This document shows positions 11,011 to 22,744 of a stretch of DNA of 64,000 bases, in pieces. Under the pieces are notes generated by a model, which saw only the letters and a list, made by a program, of their open reading frames with translations, did not search any database and was not told the origin of the DNA. Location: NCBI GenBank assembly GCA_012934845.2, contig WNNJ02001261.1:1-64000 (forward strand), in the 5' to 3' direction. Numbering within the stretch: the first letter of the stretch is position 1; every line of letters begins with the position of its first letter. The position numbers and the translations under genes are program-made. The DNA comes from Pomphorhynchus laevis. Taxonomy: Eukaryota > Acanthocephala > Palaeacanthocephala > Echinorhynchida > Pomphorhynchidae.

Positions 11011-11105
11011 TTTGACTAGTTTAAATATTCTTGATCAGTAACTACTTACAACTGGTTAAAATCTTTGCTCAATTAAATTACATAACTACTTACAACGAAT
11101 GACAA

Positions 11106-12370
11106 ATGGGCCGACGAAAAAGTACGTCCGGAAGTACTACCTTAACTAAACCGATACATAATCCTCACGATCTCACGACTAAGTATAGAGAGAGGTTCAA
11201 GTCGCATGTGACGCAACCGACTGTCAGCGTTGGACTACTTTGTCCATACCATATTATCAATCCATTGACAGCGATGAGGAATTCCTCTGTGGTTTCTGCT
11301 CGGTGGTCATGTTGCGCCGGATGCAGTCCGTACTGGAAACTCTTACCCATGCGACTATTGTCGTTACGCCACAAGGTGACGCTGATATTCAGCTTTTAAA
11401 GACCAATAGGCTATTGCCTAAGACAACTGATGATGCCCTCTCACTTACAGCCGACATAGCTAATGACGAATCTGCACCGTCTACATCTTCTCCTGTGAAT
11501 AAACTAGTTTCTACCTGGACACGCTCTATGTCAATTGCAACCTGTGATGAGCGTGGAATTGAGGCTACTTTGAATTCCGTAAAGGTGCCAAATTTAGAAA
11601 ATACTCTGATTGGCGAGGCCATCAACAACATCCATATTTGTTGCGGTAATAGTGTCGTGGATGCTGTAGGCGGACAATTGAGTGAATCTCAGGTATGCGT
11701 ACGCGATTCTATTACCCTTACTCGCATTTGGACGAGAGGTTGTAATCGTTCAAGAATATTGAGAAATGCAGCTCCTGACACCGACACAATACAATATTCT
11801 CAAGTATGTCCAGACAGGAGCATTGAACTTCCTCCGCAAATTCCTTCTGTCGCCATCCCAAGGGGTCGCGATGACGAGTCGTATTCATCAAATGTATCAA
11901 AGGATGTTGCGCCGAAGATCAACACAACGGCCAGGAAGTCATACTTCACGACTTTCGGAACAAGTCTAATGATGCGTCGAGTGACCGAGCCACATGAGCA
12001 TCGAATCCACCAACACACTTTCCACTGCTGTCCTTGCGTGCAGCCGAAAATTCTCTACCTTACGCTGGTTGCAAGTCCCCAGCACCAGACTCTTCTGTTG
12101 GGCTCTCAGCCCCAACAACTTTGAAAAATTCGCATCCACGGTTGCCTGCTCATTTAAAAAAAATACGGCACACTTTAGTGGGGTTGAAAATACGGACAAA
12201 GCTCCCGCCGATCCTCTTGATTGTGGGACTACTCTGTGCGGTGAATTTGATGTGCCTGCTAGATCGAGCGTCACTAAACGTAGCTACGATCGCACTCAGG
12301 CTTTCCATTTAGCAAATGTAGTTGAGTCAAAGTCTTCCAATCATTTGTAAAGAATCCACATGATATACAG
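11106..12370 (+). CDS. CR1-like ORF1 region with PHD-like finger (frame breaks)
   Basis: Begins MGRRKSTSGSTTLTKP at 11106. In the next frame, VACDATDCQRW (about 11208) and EEFLCGFC (11277-11300) give the cysteine spacing of a PHD-like finger, which is a known feature of CR1-clade ORF1 proteins. The frame runs open from 11240 to 12124 (294 codons), then continues in other frames to about 12350, with a further conserved piece at 12379-12789 (DGPRLLKLIF, SYHLKGYPIRILRDL) that resembles the RNA-binding C-terminal part of LINE ORF1 proteins. At least two frame changes are present. The likely role is binding the element's RNA. Confidence 0.55.
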
Positions 12371-12378
12371 GCCTTAAA

Positions 12379-12789
12379 TTGATTCTTTTCCATGTCGTCT
12401 CTTTATGCATTACCAATTCAGTGGAAGCCCGTGTTCGCAATGTCTTTAGATTAAGGAAGCGAAAGTCCGAGGACGGTCCAAGGCTGTTGAAATTGATTTT
12501 CCATTCGCCCGATGATTGTGCCACCATAGTCTCACATTCGTACCATCTGAAAGGCTATCCTATTAGGATCCTTAGAGACCTGTCTTTTGACGACAGGTTA
12601 AAGTTAAGAGAGGCTAAATTAGAGTTGCGTCGAAGAATCGAAGCTTGTCATACGAATTTAATCATTAAGGATTTTCCGGTGGTGCGACGAAGAATTTCTA
12701 CCTCATTCCACGTAAAACCTAAAAGGTTTCACGTGGTGCTGCCCTTTCCCATCTCTCCGTCGCTACCGCAACAAGCGTTTCTACTATGA
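12379..12789 (+). CDS. CR1-like ORF1 C-terminal, RRM-like region
   Basis: The frame is open for 137 codons. VRNVFRLRKRK, RLLKLIFHSPDDC and RILRDLSFDDRLKLREAK follow the pattern 'RLGK...RPRLLKV.F......ILK.A..LR', typical of the RRM-like domain of LINE ORF1 proteins. It lies between the PHD-bearing frame and the endonuclease, as expected. The separation from the upstream part is probably due to decay. Confidence 0.5.
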   Translation: MILFHVVSLCITNSVEARVRNVFRLRKRKSEDGPRLLKLIFHSPDDCATIVSHSYHLKGYPIRILRDLSFDDRLKLREAKLELRRRIEACHTNLIIKDFPVVRRRISTSFHVKPKRFHVVLPFPISPSLPQQAFLL

Positions 12790-12811
12790 AAACAATTTAC
12801 GCTCTGTTATT

Positions 12812-14010
12812 GTGGTCGACCCACCAAGGCACCCATCGTCCAGTACTCATTGCCATAAACTTCACATTGTTTATTTAAATGCTCTCAGTGTATGCAATAT
12901 AATCGACGAATTATGTTTAAGGTCTTCCAAACTTCAGCCAGACATCATTGCTATCACTGAAACGTGGCTCCACCCAGATTTTCTAGGCAGTGAAATAGCG
13001 CTCGATGGATATACACACTTACTCGCTGACCGACTATCATCCATGGGCGGTGGCGTCGTTCTTTATGCTAAAGATCCCCTATTTTTCAAAACCATTGAGT
13101 CTTCGTGTGGGCAAGATATCAGCTCTGACTTTCTGTGAGCCACTTTTAGGGACACTGCAATTGGTGCCTTTGCTATAGCCCTGTTATATCGCCCCCTTCG
13201 TCGCCCGTTTCAAATATTTGCAATTCATTACTCATGTACGCATCATCTGTTTCACCTACATTGATTCTGGGCGACTTCAATATGCTGCACATAGATTGGG
13301 ACTTGATGATCCCCACTTCTCGTTGTGACGTCAACTCTTCAAGCTTATTAGATACCTTCATCTTTCTCGACCTTACTCAGCGTGTAAGGGAATTCACTCG
13401 TGTTTGAGGATCAATTCGCTCAATTTTAGATATATGCCTCTCTAGTAGTGAGCATCTGGTGAATCTTATAGAGTACTTTCTTCCTCTCGGCTGCAGCGAT
13501 CACTGTCTTTTATCCATTCGGTCTTCTCTAATGGGTCGTTCTGGCACTTCATGCCACTCCTTAAATATGCACAAAACCGACTATGCTAAACTGAGAGAGT
13601 CGCTGTTCCGTGTAGTATGGCCAGATCCCTCACTACACGGAATTGAGTTCGCATGGGATTTTTCCAAGTGTACTCTACAGGCTGCCATAAGCTATCATAG
13701 CCCGGCTAAACGATCCTCTAGTGTTGCCTATCGTCCACCCTGGATTGATCGTCAGGTCAACAGTGCCATAAAGTTGCGTGACCGCAAATTCCAAGAATTT
13801 AAAAATGGCCATTGTTCCTACCGACTGTACAAACAGACAAGAAACTTTGCAACATCGTTAAAAAGATTCAAGCGCGAGCATTTCATTGATTCCCTCTGCC
13901 GCTGTTGCGTGGGCAACTCATCCCGTTTCTTTAAACATCTCAGGTCCCATCTGAAGACCCGGAAATGTAATTCCATGTCTCACCAACGTACAAGAGACAA
14001 TTCTGAATGA
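12812..14010 (+). CDS. AP-type endonuclease of the CR1-like LINE (broken)
   Basis: Motifs in order are HIVYLNALSVCNIIDELC (N-terminal strand with catalytic-type Asn), DIIAITETWL (catalytic Glu) and GGGVVLYAK. After a stop at about 13136 come TLILGDFNMLHIDWD (the GDFN motif, around 13260-13300) and CSDHCLLSIRS (the SDH motif, around 13490). The C-terminal linker runs to 14010 (RPPWIDRQVNSAIKLRDRKF). At least two stops or frame changes separate the parts. This nuclease makes the first nick in target-primed reverse transcription. Confidence 0.7.
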
Positions 14011-14350
14011 CCCGAAGCTCATAGCAGAGGAATTCAGTATTCACTACTCAAATATCGCATCCAAGGTCCCTTCGTCTTCCATCTATACCCGGTCCTCTGG
14101 TCTCCCGAATCATAGATCATGCGTACTTGATTTCAGCAAGCGAGACGTGTTGAAAATACTGAGACAGCTGCCGAATTCACATGCTGCTGGTCCTGACAGA
14201 CTGCCTCTATTACTTTTTTATGAATCAGCTGATATCTTATGTAGACCGCTTTTTTAATTATTTTAGTGCTCGATATCTAGCGGCATACTTTCTAATGACT
14301 GGAAGAAGTCTCTGGTTCTTCCACTGTTCAAGAAGGTCGAACGTACTTCT

Positions 14351-15633
14351 GTGAATAATTACCAACCTATCAGTCTCACTTGTGTGCCTTGTAAAGTTGT
14401 CGAAAAACTAATTGATAAAGCTCTCCGTTTCCACCTTGAAAGTCTTAATATACTCGGTGGTGTACAACATGGCTTCAGGAAGAACAGATATACGATCACC
14501 CATCTTGCAACATCAAGACACAGTTGGGCTGATTCTATGCGATCAGGTGTTGGACTCAATGTGCTTTTCTTTGATCTGTCCAAAGCCTTCGAATGTGTGA
14601 AACATGACATTCTACTCTCAGCACTTTGGCACTACGGTATTAGAGGTCCTATCCATAGATGGCTGCATTCATTCTAACATCTCGTTTCTTCGCAGTCAAG
14701 ATCGGGTGTCTTGTCTGAATGGCGTCCTATTCAGACAAGGGTTCCTCATGAATGTGTAATAAGCCCACTACTCTTCAACGTATACATCAACTCACTCCCT
14801 TCTGTCAAAAATTCACAATGTCTTCTGTACGCTGACGACCTCAAAATATGGCGTTCATTGAATAGTCGTAGTAATGTAATTATACTCTAGAAAGATGTCG
14901 AGATGGTTCCTCGATGTTGCAATGCTGTCGGACTTAAAGTGAACCCTCCAAAATGTTTCCACTTACATATCGACAAAAAGGGCTCTTTAGTGATAGCTAC
15001 CGAATTGATTGCTGTCAGATTGTAAAGGTCTCGCAAATGTCGGACCTGGGTGTGATTGTAACTAGTGACTTAGGCTCCCGCTCTCATGTCGATCACCCTG
15101 TAAGCAAGTGCGTTCGCCTCCTCGGTCTAGTACGTAGGGTGTTCGGTCATCTTGATTATGTGAGATTGCGTACCCTTTACCAATGCGCAATCCTCCCACA
15201 TGTGATGTATAGGTCCGTCGTTGCTCACCCTTAGTTCCAGCTTGAGCTGGACCCCTACGAACGCAGTCTCAATTGGTGCACAAATTTGGTGCGGTTCATA
15301 CGTTCGTTACCTCCCGAGGACCGCCAGCGCTGTCTTGACGTTCCCCCAGTAAAAATTTCACTAAAAATTAATGATCTGATGTTCGTGTGGAGGTGCTTGA
15401 CCACCCCAAGCCACTGTTGTAAGGAAGCGTTTGAGCTAAGAACCTACGATCGCCTACGTATTCACAACTATGTGCTGAAGAGAAGACGAGCCTGTAATAT
15501 ACGAATATCAACAATCCATGATAGAATTGTACCTATCTGGAATGATCTACCTGCTGTGACGATAAATTGTAACCTAGGGAGTTTTAAACGACGGTTGCGA
15601 AATTACCTCAGGATGCGTTGTCGTCAAGCCTGA
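14351..15633 (+). CDS. Reverse transcriptase of the CR1-like LINE (broken)
   Basis: Reads NNYQPISLTCVPCKVVEKL (fingers), GVQHGFRKNR, VLFFDLSKAFECVKHD (motif A), and after a frame change VPHECVISPLLFNVYIN (motif B) and LYADDLKIW (motif C, about 14827). The thumb and C-terminal part are at 14953-15633 (ISLKINDLMFVWRCL, RIVPIWNDLPA). These match CR1-clade RTs. Several breaks exist, so the copy is inactive. Confidence 0.7.
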
Positions 15634-15899
15634 ATTGCACATTATTTCGTATATTTATTTATTTTTCTTCTGTTTTCCCTGTAGTGAACAGCTGTTCAAG
15701 CTGTTCAAGCTCTTTTGTTGTCGAAAATATAATAATAATACTTGGCAGTACCTGATGTTCCGAAACATACCATGATTAAGATACTTAACATGTTCACAAC
15801 ATCGACACCGTTTTATCTTCAAAATAAAATTTTGAAAATAAAAGTAATAATAAATTTTGAAAAATAAATTTTCAAAATAAAATTTTGATTGGTGTATCA

Positions 15900-17105
15900 A
15901 TGGATCACAATTAGTCCCCACTTTTGCATACTTATATATGAGTCAACTGGTATGCAAAATGATGAATAACAACGAATTAACATATAAGCCTGTTTACTAT
16001 AGACGATATGTCGATGATATCTAGGCCGTATTTAAACATGATAAAGATGTCGATACGTTTAAGCACAGGATAGAATAAAAATCGACTTTAAAGTTTACCA
16101 ATGAAATATTTAATAAAGGTTTCACTTCCTATTTGTCTTAATATCCCTACAGCCAAATCAACCAATAAAAACAGCGGTATACTATAAGCCAACCAATAAA
16201 GACATCTATTCCAATTTCACATCATTCACGACTTACAAATATAATCGTTCTGTCGTTAGCAATTTAGTCAACATAGTATTAAAATTAAACAGCGATAACG
16301 AGGTGTTAAAAGATGAAATTAAATCAATAAAGCAACATTGGTAAATGACGGCTACCCATTGAAAGTAATTAACCGCATCACGAGTAAAACGATAAAAACT
16401 AATAAGCAAATACATTCATCAAAAGACAATAATGATGATTGCAAATTAATAATCTACTATGAAAGTGATACCCCGTCAAATTTCGAAAGAGAAATAAAAG
16501 AACTTAACGTAACTGTAAGGCAGCATGTCAAAGAACTTAACTGTAAAAGAACTTAAATGTAAGGCAGCATGTCAAATGAATAAAGAATACGAAATAATTA
16601 GAAATTTGAGGCTACTTCAATGTTCGAAAACTAGGATCGACTTTATCCTTAAGAAAAAGAACCAATAAAGAGAACACTTGCAATGTCGTATACAATATAC
16701 GTGTAAAATAAGGTTGTAACGCCTCTTACATCGGGTATACGACGTAAATTAATCCAGAGAATTAGACAATATAAATACCAAGGTAGCGCCATCCACAAGC
16801 ATATGTTATAAGATCACAGTGAAAATAGATATACCGACGATGTGAAGAACAACTTCGAAATCATCTTTAAATGTGATTCAGCACAGCAACTCTGAACGGA
16901 TGAAGCTCTTCTAATTCGCATACTAAACCCTGTCATAAATCTAAAATACATAGATGGGAAGCTCCTTAAGACTCTATGGGTCTTAATGAAATTTCCTAAT
17001 TCGGAAAATGTTTATTTTTATTTTTGTATCATTTTATAATTTTAAAACTGTGATTTTTATTTCAGATGTCCTTGACGATGACTAATATTGTTAGTCGAAA
17101 ATTTG
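15900..17105 (+). mobile_element. Decayed canonical PLE: RT end, connector, GIY-YIG and tail
   Basis: RRYVDDI followed by AVFKHDKDVDTF (about 16000-16060) is RT motif C. LVNDGYPLKVINRI (16338) is the connector. CNVVYNIR...GCNASYIGYTT (about 16685-16745) is the nuclease core. The copy is broken in many places. A duplicated segment (GTAAGGCAGCATGTCAAA at 16516 and 16559) lies in the connector. A hammerhead-like motif closes the tail at 17072. Confidence 0.65.
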
Positions 17106-17110
17106 AATCA
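17072..17110 (+). ncRNA. Hammerhead-like motif in PLE tail
   Basis: TTGACGA (17072-17078), a perfect hairpin GACTAA-TATTG-TTAGTC, then GAAA (17097-17100). Only the first core base differs from CTGANGA. A short complementary pair follows, ending in ATC. Confidence 0.4.
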
Positions 17111-17219
17111 CATAAACAAGTCTTTATGTTTGCAATTTGTAAATTATATTCCAGAGTGGTGTTGGGTAAACTAAATATGGCGAAAAAAAATAATTTTATA
17201 ATATGAAATTTGTGGTATC

Positions 17220-18900
17220 TGAATAAGGGCATAGTCAATGGGACACAATCAGCAATTGCATCATCACTCGGCTGGCTAGATGCGAGCTTCAAAATGATGG
17301 AGATCCAGTTAAATTGACGAAAAACAGAGGTCATCGGTATGCTTGAAGCCTTAAACGACTGCCGGGCCTTACTTTCTGAAGTGATTTCAGAGAACATTTC
17401 CGGGAGCATGCATTTGCTAGGCATAGCCATATGTGACGAGTCTTTCACAGAGAACCACCTGTCTAACGTGGTTCTTCCACCACTGGTTCAGACAATTGAT
17501 GCAGTGGCCAAGCTGCCATACCCTCAAGTTGGATACTTTCTACTTCGTCACTGCCTATCCTCGTCAAGGATAAACCACCTTCTCCGCACAGTTGATCCAA
17601 GGATGACAAAATGGTTTTGTCAGTCATTTGACAAAAAATCGCTAGCGCTTTTCAGAAAACATGCGCGCGCCAACTTTAATAAACTACCAAATCACAGATG
17701 AAACTTCCTATCCGCCTGGGTAGCTTCGGTCTAAGATGCAATGCTGCGCACGTCCAGAGCGCATTCAGCCATAGAATGCAGCAAATCGGAGAGATATACA
17801 GTCTGGATACTCTACTATTTCTTGGCTATTCTGTGGCATTAAAAACAAGGATGGGCTTAAACTTCATACCATCTACGGAGGGCGGTCAATCATCGACTTC
17901 ACGGCTAATCGATAATCTTGCCTCGACCCAGCTGTTACAATCGTCTTGCTAAATAAACCGGGCCCGGTTTTTTAAAGGCTGGGGCTTGGTTTAGCGCCGT
18001 GCCAAATTCGGAATATGGAACGGAACTAACACCACCACAGTTCTGTATCCTAGCTCAAATGTGGCTTGGGATTCCTTTGTACGAAAAAAATTATCGATGC
18101 GGGCGACGCATGCGTATGGGCGGATAAGGGAGGTCTACACTCACTTACTTGCCAGTACGAAAGTTATCAAGGCCTGCGGCAAAACGCCATCCGTGACGTG
18201 GTATTCGCAGCCCCACAATCAGCCCATACGGATGTAGCCCTGGAAGTGCGAGCAATTATCCCGGACCTACGTGAACGCCCGGCAGACTTCCTTTTTTATG
18301 GAACCGTCCTCTTTACAGTCAACTTTGCACTCACCCACCCCAACAAGCCGCATACCGTCATTCCGCCGCCAACGTACAACTCGCCGTTGCCACGTCGTAC
18401 GCTGTCAATGTAAAGGATAATAAATATAGGGACAGAGTCGAAGATGCGGAGTACATGTTTTCAGCAGCGTAGTCGAGACTTTTGGTGAATGGAACGACGA
18501 AGGAAACAGGGTGATCAAACGGGATGCGACCAATATGAGCCGTGCAAGTGAAATGAGATACTCTATGACGGTCACACGATTATATCAGCGCATATCGATC
18601 GCGCTAATGGGGGACAACGCACAAGGCCATGCTAGCTTCACTCGATCGGCTTCCAATATTGGCCGTTGATCACATCCAACAGGACACATGTGAACCTGAG
18701 GAACGCCTAATCGAGACAGACGCTAGTCTCGACAAGAACGTGTCAGTACAATCAACATACCGATGCTGTGATGCATCTATTACGCGATATTCCGTATGCG
18801 CAAATAACGATTCAGATGATGTTGAAGGCATGCTCGCGTTTACGACAAATTTCAATCAAAATCTTTGAATGACGGAGAAACGCCATATTCAGTTATATCC
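17220..18900 (+). mobile_element. RLE-B LINE, 3' half (decayed)
   Basis: From about 17225 it reads KGIVNGTQSAIASSLGWLD, GSMHLLGIAICDESF and LPPLVQTIDAVAKL, co-linear with the better copy at 35259-36650. Open pieces are at 17339-17701, 17698-17952, 18066-18413 and 18629-18868. The endonuclease part is VVFAAPQSAHTDVALEVRA and RPADFLFYG. The fingers, palm and motif C of the RT are missing, so this is a 5'-truncated copy with several frame changes. The 3' frame at 18629 (LPILAVDHIQQDTCEPEERL) has a counterpart at 34817-35128, marking the shared 3' region of the family. Confidence 0.7.
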
Positions 18901-19084
18901 CTTGAACTATGTAAATTGTCGATGAATTATAAGACAATGAAATCATCTCAAAACAGTTTAAATAACGCCGATCAGTCAAAATGATCAGTACTTGTACATG
19001 ACCCCGCACATATTGACGAACACTTTCCACCACCTAATAGTAGGATCAATTTAGATAGTGGGAACGAAACTATTATCAATCAGG

Positions 19085-19953
19085 AGAAGGACAAATTGTC
19101 GCCTAGGGACAAGAAATTTAAAAACGATTTGCTTGAGCAGATTCACAACAAGCTTTTAACCTTCGAAAGGGGTCGATAAGGGTAAGATCATCAACAAATG
19201 ATCCCTTAGAGAGCGTGACGAATTCCTTATCATTGTATAGAACGGTAACTCATTCAGCTAACATGCTACGCGGTATATTTCACATTAAAATCGACGATCA
19301 AGCATCAAATATTGGACATTTTAACATGTGTGTTGATTGGTTGTCACCAGAAAATAACTCGGATGACATCACTAATGAGAAAATTAACCGAAAGCAACGA
19401 GTAAAGGAAGCTAATGTTATGTCAACGAATTGGATAATGACTACTCAGCAACGACCTTAGAAAATATTGATAAAAGAGGATGGCAGGGGTGCGACGCCAC
19501 TCGGCAAACGCCGCAGACAACCACGTAGGAGACGTAGTTTTAATAGCTATACCTACAACGGGTTTGCTGCAATTGACAAACTGGTATCAGTGATACGGCT
19601 TGATGATAATCGGTCCAAACAAAGCATTTCGCTTTGTAGAACTAGTGAGACCGATATTCAATAACATTCATCAGATACGGAACAGAATATGTCAGCAAAA
19701 GCCAAGAGACTGTTGTCTCAAACCCCATTTCGGATAATCAATCCAATTCAATCGTCTAGTTTTTATCACGTTGACGGGAAAGATCATATTATTCTGGATT
19801 CGTTTCTTATCGATATTCAGCATTTGCAGAGTAAGCTCGGCTTCGATAACATATACTACCAGCAATTGCGCGAAAATTGCAGTGATCAAGTAAGCTAACA
19901 AGGCGCAGTCGCAGACGTGATGCCACAGAAATCCCAAACACTGAATTGCGCAT
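19085..19953 (+). repeat. Direct repeat block, copy 1, with unknown ORF
   Basis: Nearly identical over most of its length to 22745-23490. It contains the frame at 19689-19898 beginning MSAKAKRLLSQTPFRIIN, which I do not recognise. It follows the RLE-B 3' region at 18900, so it may be the tail of an RLE-B subfamily. It is cut at about 19953 (after CTGAATTGCGCA), where an L2-like fragment begins on the other strand. Confidence 0.7.
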
Positions 19954-20850
19954 GAGAGGTCGAGGGAGATGAGAACACTATATAAAGATTTGTTACGAGA
20001 AATAACTAGGTCGTTGTAAACTTTCATGCTGGCGATTTCTGTGGAGTGATTAGAGCGGACAGCTGATTGGAAAGGAGGGTACAGATTCGATGAAGAGAGA
20101 TAAACGCTCATCTGAATTAAGATAAGACGCTCTAAGAGCTTGGAAAGGGTAGGGAGGAGTGAAATGAGGCGATAGCTAGAAGGAAGTGAGTGGTCGAGCG
20201 ATTGTTTCTTAAGGAGGGGACGAACGATGGCGGATTTTCATTGTGAAGGAAATATACGATTGCGGATGGACGAATTAAACAAGGTGGAAAGGAAAGGGGA
20301 TATCAATGAGCATATGGATTAAAGTATGGGGGTAGGCAGGGGTTCGGCAGATGAGGTTTTGTTGAGCAAGGACATGAGGATAGATGAGATTTATACAGGT
20401 GAGACATGGAGAAGCTGAAAGTGTTCCGGGAGGATGATGCGAGGTGAGTAGCATTAAGATGGAATGGAGACGGGGTTGTGAAAGAGCAACGTGGATACTT
20501 TGGTCTGAAGAAATGACGAATGATCATGGGGATTGATGTTGCAAGAAGAAGAGGAGCGAGAAAGGATTGAGTTAAAAGTATGTCAGATAGACTTAGAGTT
20601 AAATAAAGTTTTGATTTTATGCTGCCAGAAGAAGTTGCATTTGTTACGTAGTATATGGAGATGAGACCGGTGAAGAGCACGGTAGGAATCACGGAGAGAC
20701 GGAGTGAGCGAGCGGATATCACGTCTGAGAGACGTGACAGAGTCGACGCTTTGAGAGTAGACATTGGACTCCATATAGAAGACAGCATAAAGCCAAGATA
20801 GCAGAATTGCGTACACATTTGCAAATTCATACCGTCATAGTTAAAAATAT
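19954..20850 (-). mobile_element. L2-like LINE fragment
   Basis: Minus-strand frames read NLYPPFQSAVRSNHSTEIAS and LYSVLISLDLSCAI (RT, near 19900-20110) and, further upstream at 20303-20830, the C-terminal endonuclease and linker region in shifted frames. It matches the L2-like element at 51416-54330 segment by segment (compare NLFPPFQAVFRSNYSTEIVC). Truncated at both ends and broken. Its left edge abuts the repeat block at 19953. Confidence 0.65.
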
Positions 20851-20869
20851 AATTTCGTGATAACCTACC

Positions 20870-21300
20870 ACCCCTCGGAATTTTAACACTTATGTTTTCG
20901 CTAGATTAGCCTGTAAACCATTTGCCATACAATATAGTTGAGCCTAACCATTGCTAAACTCACATCGCCTATTTTTGACGAATATATACTCAGATCATCT
21001 GCATATAAAAACAAGAAGAGTTAGTTTTAATTATACATGTTGGCAGATCATATACAAATAGACTGAACAAAAGTGGGCTAAGATAATCACCCTGAGGAAC
21101 GTCCTTAATTTGTTGAAAGTAATCTGAATATTTTATTCCGTCAAAGATTCGGACAATGTAAGGAGAGAGAATCTGATGTAGTACATGCATGATTTAGCCC
21201 TTTAAACTAAGTGCGAATAATAATTTTTGAAGAAGCAAGTATCTGTCAATGCAACCGAGTGCTTTTGTAAAATATACGAAAACAACGTAAAAAGGAAGGT
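20870..21300 (-). mobile_element. RT fragment of another LINE
   Basis: From 21295 down it reads FTKALGCIDRYLLLQKLL (motif A region), VPQGDYLSPLLFSLFVYDL (motif B) and, after a frame change, LYADDLSIYSSKIGD (motif C). This combination is typical of AP-endonuclease LINEs (Jockey/I/R1 type), but the fragment is too short to place. It is joined to RLE-B sequence at about 21300. Confidence 0.5.
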
Positions 21301-22400
21301 GATTTAAAGGGTGGAAAACACACAGCGCCAAACGCTGATACAGCAATTTCGTACGTTTGTCGAAAGCCTATACCGCCTAGCTTTATCAAGATTGTCGCCT
21401 GTCTCCATGACTTATCGCTAAGGTGTACATTAAGAACTGCCATAAGTATCCGGCGAACTTCAAATTGAAATCCAAAAGTTTTCCGCTTCGAAAGCAGGAA
21501 GAGCTGCGGAGTAGGTATCCGATCTTCGAAAGGCTGATCGAGTTTCGAAGGAGGATAAGTGCATCGTGGGCATCAAGTTTGCGTAGCCGAGTTATATGGC
21601 ACGTTCCAACTTAATGAATGAGAGCTTCAGAAGATCGTCGATGGTTCCTTGGTTTCCTGTCAGAGCCTCAAGTAAATTGACCTTGCCTGACTCGACGATT
21701 TTGCAATCTTTGAGGACGTTTGAGATTCTCCGTCCGGCTTTGCTGCAATCTGTGATGGGCTCGCATTTTCGATAATTAAGATCCAGGCCTATATCAGCTC
21801 TAATCGACTGAATCTTGATAATATCGGAGATTCTGGCATACGGTGTACCGCCGCCGACGCAATCATCCAAGTACCACAGGTTCAGTTCTAATGATAGACT
21901 GTTGGCTAAATTGATTACGACGAGGCAGAAAAACGTGGAGCCGAGAGGATCGCCCTGTTGAACACTTTTACAGGATACGATGCGCTCGCGCTGAAGAGTA
22001 GATCGCATGCGCGGCTATAGTACTGCGAGCCAAATTGCAGAATATATGAAACGTCTCTAGACACGTAGTGTAGAACTGCATCTCTGCTCACGTAATTAAA
22101 AGCATTGGGGAAATCCAACTTCACCATGGCATGACCGTTTGTCACAAAGTCGCGTAGAAATATGCGAAAATCGCGTACCGAATCTTCGACCGAGATTGAT
22201 GCCGACACTCAATTAGACTGGAAAAAATCGATCTACAGAAGGCTCAGAAGCTACCTGGCAGACAAGTTTTGAAGCTATACGTCGAAACGATGAATCAGCT
22301 CGGATGTGGTCCGTGTCTTTGTAGCTTACCACCGGCGGTGGCAGCGAAATCCCGCCCCCACACCGTGAGCGCTTCTGTATCGTCAGTACGTTGTAGATTG
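21301..22400 (-). mobile_element. RLE-B LINE fragment, divergent subfamily
   Basis: Minus-strand pieces in order are IRADSSFRRIASKLVCQVAS (fingers, 22213-22400), MVKLDFPNAFNYVSRDAVL (motif A, about 22110), SVQQGDPLGSTFFCLVV (motif B), LNLWYLDDCVGGG (motif C, about 21860), and ATILIKLGGIGFRQTYE near 21360. YLDD in place of YADD is shared with the other RLE-B copies. The endonuclease end is lost where an unrelated RT fragment begins. Several frame changes are present. Confidence 0.65.
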
Positions 22401-22744
22401 TAGTAGATAAATTGTAGTATATAAACGGTAATTGGAACGACAAAAGAATATTGTGTTTAAGCTTGTATAATACCAAACTATGTATAGTACCAAAATACCA
22501 AAATTGTAAGTTTACAGTAAGCTTGTCAGACCGAGCAATGTTGATAGGATTGTTTATTAAAGCTTGTATGTTATTTTTATAAGTGGTTATAATTGTAAGT
22601 AGTTATAATCAAGAATTATTTTGCCCAAAACGTATAGCCCCTACTTGTCCGTCTTTCTGAAATCTTGCTTGTCTCGCCATTCTAAAATCTTGATGTGTAA
22701 TTATTAATAATTAACAATTAATAATTAACAATTTGTCAAGAGAA

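Larger units (their letters stand above)
10390..15745 (+). mobile_element. CR1-like LINE, nearly full length but decayed
   Basis: Two tandem copies of its 5' start occur at 10477 and 11106 (both begin ATGGGCCGAC). They are followed by an ORF1 with a PHD-like finger, an ORF2 with an AP-type endonuclease (12812-14010) and an RT (14351-15633), and a 3' end at a short (TAA)n tract near 15735, the usual type of CR1/L2 terminus. The leader at 10390-10430 carries AAAGTTTGAG twice, and the sequence just before the second ATG is AACTACTTACAA; both motifs recur in the RLE-Cys leaders. Several stops and frame changes interrupt ORF2. It lies in the intron between PDI exons C and D, opposite to the gene. 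Confidence 0.75.
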
